Positions 5,135-10,692 of a DNA stretch of 10,914 nucleotides are shown piece after piece. Below the pieces are notes generated by a model, which made no database searches, was not told where the DNA came from, and saw nothing but the letters and a program-made list of their open reading frames with translations. Where the stretch lies: positions 1 through 10,914 of the forward strand of contig SKXU01000005.1 of NCBI GenBank assembly GCA_007128245.1, written 5' to 3'. A program made the position numbers and the translations under genes. The first letter of the stretch is position 1; every line of letters starts with the position of its first letter. The DNA comes from Candidatus Woesearchaeota archaeon. GTDB taxonomy: Archaea > Nanobdellota > Nanobdellia > Woesearchaeales > SKIA01.

Positions 5135-5851
5135 ATGACAGAGTTCTCGCTACAAGACACGCTCGAATCAGGACAGATCTTTCGCTGGAAATACGCTAAA
5201 GGAGGAGCGTGGGTGTGCCACGCAGAAAAACTCTTTTTTCTCACAGAAAACGGCAGTGCGCAAGGCGTAAGTGAGTCGTGGGCAAACCATTTTTTACGCA
5301 CAGACCAACCAGCACTCACCCACAACCACCCCTACGTCCAACAAGCGCTTGAGCGCACAACAGGCGTGCGCGTTCTGCGACAAGACCCATGGGAGTGTCT
5401 CGTGGCATTTATCATTAGCCAAAACAACCACCAAACACGCATACAACAAAACGTGCTTGACGTCTCAAGATACGGAAAACCACTCGAAAAAGGATTTCAT
5501 GCGTTCCCAAAACCACACGAACTCCCCAATGAAGACGCACTGAAAAGCAAAGGACTCGGGTACCGTGCAAGACACATCGCAGCACTGCGCACAATCGATC
5601 TTACCTGGCTGTACGGCCTTGCAACGCTGCCCTACAAAGAAGCAAAACATGAACTTATGACGCTGCGAGGAGTAGGGCCGAAAGTCGCTGACTGCATCCT
5701 TCTCTTCTCACTCGGCTTTGACGAAGCATGCCCTGAAGACACATGGATAAAAAAAGTATTCACAAAGCACAACCTCACACGAGAAGACCTAGGAGTGCAT
5801 GCGGGACTGATTCAACAAGCACTTTTTCATCACGCACGCACAAATCGCTAA
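5135..5851 (+). CDS. ogg: 8-oxoguanine DNA glycosylase/lyase, OGG1-like (HhH-GPD)
   Basis: 238 aa. It removes 8-oxoguanine from DNA and cuts the abasic site by beta-lyase chemistry. Visible marks: the GQIFRW motif (13-18), DPWECLVAFIISQNN (84-98), LGYRARHIAAL (141-151), and the helix-hairpin-helix LMTLRGVGPKVADCILL (174-190). Lys183 in GVGPKVADC is the equivalent of human OGG1 Lys249, the Schiff-base nucleophile. Asp202 in ACPEDTWIKKV matches human Asp268. The protein begins only a few residues before GQxFRW, so it lacks most of the N-terminal region of eukaryotic OGG1; short N-termini are usual in prokaryotic forms. It follows the 67-aa gene by 16 bp with no clear Shine-Dalgarno. With the upstream AP endonuclease it gives a glycosylase-plus-endonuclease repair neighbourhood. 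Confidence 0.88.
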   Translation: MTEFSLQDTLESGQIFRWKYAKGGAWVCHAEKLFFLTENGSAQGVSESWANHFLRTDQPALTHNHPYVQQALERTTGVRVLRQDPWECLVAFIISQNNHQTRIQQNVLDVSRYGKPLEKGFHAFPKPHELPNEDALKSKGLGYRARHIAALRTIDLTWLYGLATLPYKEAKHELMTLRGVGPKVADCILLFSLGFDEACPEDTWIKKVFTKHNLTREDLGVHAGLIQQALFHHARTNR

Positions 5852-5852
5852 G

Positions 5853-5858
5853 TATATA
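5853..5858 (+). promoter_or_regulatory. TATA box for a 29-aa ORF
   Basis: TATATA inside AAGTATATATTGT (5850-5862), directly at the glycosylase stop codon. Its first base is exactly 27 nt before ATG 5880. The same 13-mer occurs upstream of the Lrp gene at 10185-10197. Confidence 0.55.
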
Positions 5859-5879
5859 TTGTGCGTAACAACATGAGAT

Positions 5880-5969
5880 ATGATGAAAGAAGACGAACTG
5901 TTTGGAAAATATCCGGAGCTAGACGGTTGGAAAAAAACTCCTCCAGAAGAAATCTCAAAGTACACTTGA
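5880..5969 (+). CDS. probable 29-aa leaderless microprotein
   Basis: The ORF begins with ATG ATG and encodes 29 residues: MMKEDELFGKYPELDGWKKT then PPEEISKYT. It is acidic to neutral, with aromatic and Pro residues spread through it and no membrane segment. The main support is positional: a TATATA box has its first base exactly 27 nt upstream of the first ATG, as at the strongest promoters in the window. A competing ATG at 5874 in another frame is only 21 nt from the box and gives a very basic peptide, so I prefer this frame. It sits between the glycosylase and the convergent Fe-S carrier gene, ending 14 bp before it. No family is recognised. It may instead be a promoter for a short RNA. Confidence 0.45.
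   Translation: MMKEDELFGKYPELDGWKKTPPEEISKYT
5931..5937 (-). terminator. possible U-tract terminator of the Fe-S carrier gene
   Basis: An A7 run on the plus strand gives T7 on the minus strand, about 47 nt downstream of the minus-strand stop at 5984. Archaeal termination often needs only such T-runs. It lies inside the 29-aa ORF, where it encodes Lys-Lys. Confidence 0.3.
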
Positions 5970-5983
5970 GCAATCAATAAGCT

Positions 5984-6556
5984 CTAGCTAAAGCTCTTCT
6001 CACAGCCACACTTAGAGGATGCATTAGGATTTTCAAACTTGAACCCTGAGCCAGATAAGCCGTCAACGTAATCAAGAATTGCTCCCTTCAAGAAATCAAG
6101 GGAATCAGCGGATACGCGCACAGGAAATCCATCAGCATCGAGCACCACATCATCATCTTTGGGGGAGTGCTCAAAATCAAGGTGATAACTAAATCCAGAA
6201 CAACCACCAGGAATCACTGCTACGCGCAAGAAAATACCTTCTTGCTCCTCATCAGCAGAAAACTCCTTAATCTTCTGCGCAGCCTTGTTCGTAATCACTA
6301 ACGGAGCATCAGACGCAACAGCGACTTCTCGCTGAGCAATCGCCTCGTTCATCTCCTTGATAAGCTCCTCAACATCCTCATCATCCATACCACCATGCCC
6401 CATAGCCCCTTGTTTGATAGTCTCAAAGGCACTTACGTGACAACCAACACACGCAAGACCATACGACATCATGATCTCTGCGGTTACAGGATAGCGCATA
6501 ACGGCTTCTTGGATGTTGGTATCTGCGGTTACGAATTGCGGAACTGATTGTGTCAT
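5984..6556 (-). CDS. DUF1858 - IscA/ErpA-type Fe-S carrier fusion protein
   Basis: 190 aa in two parts. Residues 7-72 resemble DUF1858: VTADTNIQEAVMRYP, then the C-x2-C-H motif at 36-40 (LACVGCH), then an acidic helix. Residues 85-190 are a HesB/IscA/ErpA A-type carrier. Its three cluster ligands are Cys119 in GGCSGFSY and Cys183/Cys185 in SKCGCEKSF, and FKFENPNA precedes the CGC as in the family. A-type carriers deliver Fe-S clusters to target proteins. The DUF1858 part has its own Cys pair and might hold or sense a cluster or redox state. Start 6556 is chosen over 6598 because TTTTAA lies 28-29 nt upstream and the DUF1858 homology begins there. No other Fe-S assembly gene is in the window. 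The gene is divergent from the aminopeptidase, 89 bp away. Confidence 0.82.
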   Translation of the reverse strand: MTQSVPQFVTADTNIQEAVMRYPVTAEIMMSYGLACVGCHVSAFETIKQGAMGHGGMDDEDVEELIKEMNEAIAQREVAVASDAPLVITNKAAQKIKEFSADEEQEGIFLRVAVIPGGCSGFSYHLDFEHSPKDDDVVLDADGFPVRVSADSLDFLKGAILDYVDGLSGSGFKFENPNASSKCGCEKSFS

Positions 6557-6579
6557 GAAAGAAAGAGAGCAGTTGTGGC

Positions 6580-6585
6580 TTAAAA
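6580..6585 (-). promoter_or_regulatory. candidate TATA box for the Fe-S carrier fusion
   Basis: TTTTAA on the minus strand, starting 28-29 nt from ATG 6556. It lies inside the small palindrome GCTT-AA-AAGC (6578-6587). Confidence 0.45.
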
Positions 6586-6616
6586 GCGTTATGTTCAAGC
6601 GCGCCCTAGCAAAGCA

Positions 6617-6623
6617 TTAAAAA
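6617..6623 (+). promoter_or_regulatory. candidate TATA box for the aminopeptidase
   Basis: TTAAAAA, starting 28-29 nt before ATG 6646. Weak sequence but correct spacing for leaderless initiation. Confidence 0.4.
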
Positions 6624-6645
6624 CACCTGCACTGACTAGAAAACT

Positions 6646-7932
6646 ATGAAACGAGAACTGCACATCGAGCGAGACGAGACCCTTACAGACTGGACGTATG
6701 AACACGCTGGAGACCAAAAAAAACAACATATCGCGCTTGGATTTCCAGACACGCCAGACGGATGCAGACGAGCAGGCGCATGGGCAATGCAACTCGCACA
6801 GAAGTATAAAGCAACGCACGTAACCCTTACACTCACCAAACATCACAGCCGCGCACTCGCAGAAGGAGTGCAGCTTGGAAGCTACATATTTGACATTTAC
6901 AAAGAGCACGAGCGCACAGTAGACGAAATACACTTTACACAAGGAGAGGAAAAAGAGCTCGATCTCGGAATGCTCTTTGGAGAAGCAACGAATTACGCCC
7001 GAGACCTTATCAACACACCAGCAAACGACATGAACAGCAAAGCGCTCATCGCAGCAGCAAAAAACATTCCTGGAGTGAAAGTAACTGTGCGAGACAAAGC
7101 ATGGCTCAAAAAACGCGGCATGGGAGGAATTCTTGCAGTCAACCAAGGATCAGCAAACAAGCCAGCACTCATTGAACTCTCCTACGGACCAAAAAAAGAC
7201 CACGTCGCACTCGTCGGAAAAGGAGTGACGTACGATAGCGGCGGAATCAACATCAAACTCGAAGCACTAGAATACATGAAAGCAGACATGGGAGGAGCGG
7301 CAGCAGTCCTCGCAGTCATGCGGGCCGCAGCACAACTCAAACTCAAAACAGGACTGCGCGGATACATCCCAGTAGTCGAAAACATGCTTGGAGCATCAGC
7401 GCAACGCACAGGAGACATCATCACGAGCTACGCAGGAAAAACCGTTGAGATAATGAACACGGACGCAGAAGGACGAGTCATCCTTGCAGACGCACTCACG
7501 TACGCACAAGAATTCAAACCAAAAGAAATCATAGATTTCGCAACCCTCACAGGAGCATGCATCGTCGCACTCGGACACGAAGCAGCAGGGGCGTATGGAG
7601 ATAACGAACTCTGCTTGGACCTCATGGACGCGGGAGAGAAAACAGGCGATCTGTGCTGGCAACTCCCACTCCTAGAAGAATTCGACAGACACATGGACTC
7701 GCCAATCGCTGACGTATCAAACGCCGGGAAAAACAAACTCATCGGAGGAAGCATACAAGCAGCAGCATTCTTACAACGATTTATCAACCCCGGACAACGC
7801 TGGGCGCACCTAGACATCGCAGGCACAGCATTTAGAAAAACAAAACCCCTGGTGCAGCCACACTACCAATCACAAGGTGCGAACGGCGGAGGAGTACGCT
7901 GCGTACTGGAGTACTTGCGCAGTCAAGAATAA
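6646..7932 (+). CDS. pepA: M17 family leucyl (cytosol) aminopeptidase
   Basis: 428 aa. It releases N-terminal residues from peptides in the cytoplasm; family members form hexamers with two metals per active site. The metal ligands and catalytic residues fit: Lys192 and Asp197 (VGKGVTYDSGG), catalytic Lys204 (INIKLE), Asp214 (MKADMGGAAAV), and Asp273, Glu275 and Arg277 in the signature NTDAEGRVILADA. The family stretches DLINTPANDM (120-129), DFATLTGACIVALG (297-310) and AHLDIAGTAF (387-396) are intact. It is shorter than E. coli PepA (about 500 aa) because of a reduced N-terminal domain, which in some members binds DNA or aids assembly. The coding strand is strongly A/C-rich. A likely role is peptide turnover or amino-acid salvage. 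It appears to be transcribed alone. Confidence 0.93.
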   Translation: MKRELHIERDETLTDWTYEHAGDQKKQHIALGFPDTPDGCRRAGAWAMQLAQKYKATHVTLTLTKHHSRALAEGVQLGSYIFDIYKEHERTVDEIHFTQGEEKELDLGMLFGEATNYARDLINTPANDMNSKALIAAAKNIPGVKVTVRDKAWLKKRGMGGILAVNQGSANKPALIELSYGPKKDHVALVGKGVTYDSGGINIKLEALEYMKADMGGAAAVLAVMRAAAQLKLKTGLRGYIPVVENMLGASAQRTGDIITSYAGKTVEIMNTDAEGRVILADALTYAQEFKPKEIIDFATLTGACIVALGHEAAGAYGDNELCLDLMDAGEKTGDLCWQLPLLEEFDRHMDSPIADVSNAGKNKLIGGSIQAAAFLQRFINPGQRWAHLDIAGTAFRKTKPLVQPHYQSQGANGGGVRCVLEYLRSQE

Positions 7933-8057
7933 CCTCAGCGAACCCCAATAACGAATCCATAAGAGAAAGCGAGCAAGAAAAATATTTTAACGTCCAAATA
8001 GAACTCCTCTATTTAATAAGAGAACAAATAAATAACATTTAAAAAACCACTAAACAG

Positions 8058-8072
8058 TACTAATATATAGTA
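8058..8072. repeat. 15-bp palindromic site over a TATA box
   Basis: TACTA-N5-TAGTA (arms 8058-8062 and 8068-8072) is a perfect 5-bp inverted repeat whose centre is the TATA-like ATATA. It is a candidate operator for the downstream PLP enzyme; AT-rich chance symmetry is possible. Confidence 0.4.
8064..8069 (+). promoter_or_regulatory. TATA box upstream of the PLP enzyme
   Basis: TATATA in the 230-bp gap at 7933-8162. With 27-nt spacing, transcription would begin near 8091, leaving a leader of about 72 nt. A closer CATAAA at 8132-8137 is 31 nt from the ATG and is a less well-placed alternative. The rest of the gap is AT-rich, with no ORF, tRNA or clear terminator that I can see. Confidence 0.4.
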
Positions 8073-8152
8073 GTTCCACTTCAGTAGCAACATTAAACCT
8101 CTGAAATATTTCCGGAAAAACTGGAAGAATACATAAAAACAGCAAAAAAGCA

Positions 8153-8156
8153 GGAG
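8153..8156 (+). promoter_or_regulatory. Shine-Dalgarno site for the PLP enzyme
   Basis: GGAG, 6 nt before ATG 8163. It supports this start and a leadered transcript, unlike most first genes in the window. Confidence 0.45.
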
Positions 8157-8162
8157 TACACA

Positions 8163-9203
8163 ATGAGTCTGATAAACACAGAACGACAAGCCCTTTTTTC
8201 AATAAACGTAGCATCAGAAAACGACCCGCACAAACCAGAATTTCCACCAGACAACCCAAGCTTTCCAGCAACCCCAACAATACAGTTGCACGTACCAGGA
8301 TTCACAAACGTGTGGCTCAAAGACGAAAGCAAAAACCCCACAGGAACACACAAAGACAGACTTGCATGGGAAATGGTAGTAACATACAGAGAAATACTAC
8401 AAGCAAAAAAAGACAGACTCGTTACGGACGAACTCCCACACCTCAGTATCATCACGAGCGGATCAGCAGGAATAGCAATCCAGACCATGCTCAACAAGTA
8501 CGGATTGCCACCACTCAAATGTCTCGTCGACTTTAAACTGAGCCCGAAGATTGTAGAAAAGTTAGCATCACTAGGATGTCAAATCTACCCAATCGACCTT
8601 TCACGAAAAGCGCTAAGCTGGAAAGAAATTCTGGAATACACGGAAAACCCCGCAGGAATAGACGTGACCAGCGCAGGAGGACTTGATCCACACACACGAT
8701 TTTACGACTGGCTCGCATACGAAGTCATCAATCAAAGTCCAGACTATTGCTTTATTCCGTTTGGCACAGGACACCTCTATGAGAATATTGTAAATATTAA
8801 CAAGCGAGAAGTATCAACCGTGCATCACGACCCACGGTTCAAAGGAAACGTACAAACGCTGCGCCGATGTAACTTTATTGGAGCAACCGTCAACGACCCA
8901 AACAGCAAAGCAGACAAACTCTACGCGCCACACAGACCATTTCTTGTGTTCGAAGAGCAATGGCTGCGCTGCTACCGACTAGAAGGGTTTATCGGACAAG
9001 AATCAAACGTATACGTTGTACGAGAAAAATTTGTTGATGAAGCACTCGAAATTGCTCGAGCACAACAACTCACAGTAGAACCAAGCGGCATAGCAGGACT
9101 CGCACTCCTGCTACAACTCAAAGACAGAATACCATCCGATAAAAAAATCCTTATCGTAAGCACAGGAAAAACAAAAACCTCAGAACACAGCAACAAAAGC
9201 TAG
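8163..9203 (+). CDS. threonine synthase-like PLP-dependent enzyme (fold type II)
   Basis: 346 aa. The fold-type II hallmark is WLKDESKNPTGTHKDRLAWE (51-70); Lys64 is the expected Schiff-base lysine for pyridoxal phosphate. SGSAGIAIQTMLNKYG (99-114) replaces the usual SGNxG substrate loop. FIPFGTGHLYENI (197-209) is the Gly-rich phosphate-binding loop, and a terminal VSTGKTK (332-338) corresponds to the family's late TG motif. Threonine synthase converts O-phosphohomoserine to threonine, and relatives include cysteate, diaminopropionate and Thr/Ser dehydratase-type enzymes. The protein is shorter than most threonine synthases, and GTHKDR (rather than GTFKDR or GSFKDR) and the SAG loop are unusual, so the exact reaction is uncertain. 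No other threonine genes are nearby. The gene overlaps the convergent PhoU-like gene by 24 bp. Start 8163 is backed by GGAG. Confidence 0.75.
   Translation: MSLINTERQALFSINVASENDPHKPEFPPDNPSFPATPTIQLHVPGFTNVWLKDESKNPTGTHKDRLAWEMVVTYREILQAKKDRLVTDELPHLSIITSGSAGIAIQTMLNKYGLPPLKCLVDFKLSPKIVEKLASLGCQIYPIDLSRKALSWKEILEYTENPAGIDVTSAGGLDPHTRFYDWLAYEVINQSPDYCFIPFGTGHLYENIVNINKREVSTVHHDPRFKGNVQTLRRCNFIGATVNDPNSKADKLYAPHRPFLVFEEQWLRCYRLEGFIGQESNVYVVREKFVDEALEIARAQQLTVEPSGIAGLALLLQLKDRIPSDKKILIVSTGKTKTSEHSNKS
9141..9177 (-). terminator. possible T-rich terminator of the PhoU-like gene
   Basis: On the minus strand T5-G-T5 (9177-9167) follows directly after the stop at 9180, and another T7 run lies at 9147-9141. 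Such U-tracts terminate archaeal RNA polymerase. They lie inside the 3' end of the convergent PLP enzyme gene. Confidence 0.35.
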
Positions 9204-10145
9204 TTCACGAAGATTCACATGCAATGCCCAAAGCAACGCTATAAGACGGCCATATAATGCGTCAGAAAGCTTTCCAGCAGCATCAGATAACGAGCGATCA
9301 AGCGTGTCCGCACGCGATAAAAAATTCTTAAGAACAACATCTTTTGAGTTAATAATTGCCTCAAGCACTTCCTGATGTGCAGAATGAACTCGTGAAAACA
9401 ATTTTTTTACAAACACAGCTTCAGAAGCATCGTAATCAAGTACAAAGAGCGTCTCAGCAATCTCATGTAACTGCTCGCCAATACGTGCAAAGCCATTTGC
9501 ATATTGAGGAAGCTTCATGAGAAAAATCGAATCCTGATTATGAGCGCGCATTTGAGAAGGAGAAGCCAGCAAAGACACACCAGATTTTTGCACAACACTA
9601 CGCAAACGAGTATTCTGCCGCACGAGTTGTTCTACCTCGTACAATGTTCCTTTCGAGAGACTCTGAGAGAAAGATTCTTTGAGCGAATCAAACACTGAAC
9701 GATTAATGTAGCTCATCTTACGAACCACGCTAAAAGGAATGGTATCTTGATCGAGCACAAAAAAATCTTTTACGAGAATAAACTCAGGTCCCTGCTCAAT
9801 AACTGCAAGCCCAATAAACTCCTGAATGATACTTGTTAATCTACTTGCACGAGAAGAAACTTCACCTCCCTCAAGAGAAATAAGGCCTGAACCTTGTACA
9901 TACGCGATAAGCACCTCGTTTCGTACTTCAATCTCCGAGAGTTCATCAATCAAAATAACTCTTTTCTCTCGCGCAGGAACAGAAACATCCGCTTTGAGCG
10001 GAGGATGAATGGAGAGCGAACCATCAGGCACCTCATGAATCTGCACCTCATCACCCGCATCCAAGTCGTATTGGCGCACCCAATCAATAGGCATAGCAAT
10101 GGTGAAACTTGTTTTTCCAGAGCGAACTAAACGACGAGAGGACAT
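9180..10145 (-). CDS. AbrB-PhoU family transcriptional/phosphate regulator
   Basis: 321 aa. Residues 1-48 are a SpoVT/AbrB-type swapped-hairpin DNA-binding domain: RRLVRSGKTSFTIAMPIDWVRQYDL, DAGDEVQIHEV and GSLSIHP. The rest is a longer region ending in PhoU-like helical bundles (about 205-321). Archaeal proteins of this design are annotated as phosphate uptake regulators; bacterial PhoU modulates the Pst transporter and phosphate signalling. No pst genes are visible here, so a phosphate role comes from the family only, and a global DNA-binding role is possible. The start is supported by TTTATA exactly 27 nt upstream. The gene is divergent from the Lrp/AsnC regulator across an 85-bp spacer with an 11-bp inverted repeat, which suggests shared control. 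Confidence 0.8.
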   Translation of the reverse strand: MSSRRLVRSGKTSFTIAMPIDWVRQYDLDAGDEVQIHEVPDGSLSIHPPLKADVSVPAREKRVILIDELSEIEVRNEVLIAYVQGSGLISLEGGEVSSRASRLTSIIQEFIGLAVIEQGPEFILVKDFFVLDQDTIPFSVVRKMSYINRSVFDSLKESFSQSLSKGTLYEVEQLVRQNTRLRSVVQKSGVSLLASPSQMRAHNQDSIFLMKLPQYANGFARIGEQLHEIAETLFVLDYDASEAVFVKKLFSRVHSAHQEVLEAIINSKDVVLKNFLSRADTLDRSLSDAAGKLSDALYGRLIALLWALHVNLRELAFVAVF

Positions 10146-10166
10146 AGTATGTAAAATATATACTTG

Positions 10167-10172
10167 TATAAA
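10167..10172 (-). promoter_or_regulatory. TATA box for the PhoU-like gene
   Basis: TTTATA on the minus strand, within TTTTTATAC; first base (10172) exactly 27 nt from the ATG at 10145. Confidence 0.6.
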
Positions 10173-10187
10173 AATATGTTGATAAAG

Positions 10188-10193
10188 TATATA
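10188..10193 (+). promoter_or_regulatory. TATA box for the Lrp/AsnC gene
   Basis: TATATA within AAGTATATATTGT. Using 27-nt spacing, transcription starts near 10215, leaving a leader of about 16 nt with a G-rich Shine-Dalgarno-like run (10219-10223) ahead of ATG 10231. Confidence 0.5.
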
Positions 10194-10230
10194 TTGTTAG
10201 CGACACAGTATTCTATACGGGGGAATCCAC

Positions 10231-10692
10231 ATGGAAACAAAAGAAATACAAATTATGACACACCTACGAAACAACGCCCGTGAAAGTCTCACTCGAATGA
10301 GCAGAAAAACAGGAATACCAGTGAGCACCATTTATGAACGACTCAAAAAATTTGAGAACGGCATCATCAAAAAACACACCTGTCTGCTCAACTTTCAACA
10401 ACTCGGATTCGACCTGCGGATCACCTTGCTCTTGAAAGCAAAAGCAGACAAGAAAGACGAGTTACGCGTGCACATACAAAAACATCCACGAGTAAATACT
10501 GTAATGAGAATCAATAACGGATTCGACTTCCTCGTCGAAGCAATCTTCAAAAACATGGCAGAAGTACAAGAATTTCTCGACCAAATATCACGCAAAGGAG
10601 CAACAAAAACAGAAGAGTACTACGTGCTCGAAGAAATTACTCGAGAAAACTTCCTGTCCGCAAAAGAGCACCTCGCGCTACTGACCCACTAA
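10231..10692 (+). CDS. Lrp/AsnC family transcriptional regulator
   Basis: 153 aa, the standard length. Residues 1-45 form a winged helix-turn-helix (IQIMTHLRNNARESLTRMSR then TGIPVSTIYERLKKFENGII), with the recognition helix near 30-41. Residues about 60-145 form the RAM ligand-binding and oligomerisation domain, with a strand-rich LGFDLRITLLLKA and later DFLVEAIFKNMAEVQEFLDQI. Such proteins form dimers to octamers and control amino-acid or central metabolism, often in response to an amino acid, and usually regulate themselves. The 11-bp inverted repeat overlapping its TATA box is a plausible autoregulatory site. The gene overlaps the convergent SOD gene by 15 bp. The effector is not evident from sequence. 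Confidence 0.9.
   Translation: METKEIQIMTHLRNNARESLTRMSRKTGIPVSTIYERLKKFENGIIKKHTCLLNFQQLGFDLRITLLLKAKADKKDELRVHIQKHPRVNTVMRINNGFDFLVEAIFKNMAEVQEFLDQISRKGATKTEEYYVLEEITRENFLSAKEHLALLTH

Larger units (their letters stand above)
10155..10195. repeat. 11-bp inverted repeat between the divergent regulators
   Basis: AATATATACTT (10155-10165) and AAGTATATATT (10185-10195) are exact complements with 19 bp between them; centres are 30 bp apart, near three helical turns. The right arm holds the Lrp TATA box. The left arm lies between the TATA box and the start of the PhoU-like gene. It could be an operator pair bound by either regulator. Confidence 0.5.

Noticed and set aside
5880..5886. ATGATGA as a C box of a C/D-type guide RNA
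   Set aside because: No CUGA D box at a suitable distance and no internal D'/C' boxes are visible; the ORF explanation fits better.
5874..5978. Alternative small ORF from ATG 5874
   Set aside because: It is only 21 nt from the TATA box and gives an Arg/Lys-rich peptide that runs to within 5 bp of the convergent gene; less consistent than the 29-aa frame.
6595..7146. Long minus-strand frame (183 codons) opposite the start of pepA
   Set aside because: It is antisense to a certain aminopeptidase, is Cys/Phe/Val-rich as expected from an A/C-rich opposite strand, and crosses the divergent promoters.
8092..8136. Attenuator-like leader peptide from ATT 8092 ahead of the PLP enzyme
   Set aside because: A rare start codon, 14 codons without Thr or branched-chain enrichment, and no hairpin pair that would make an attenuator.
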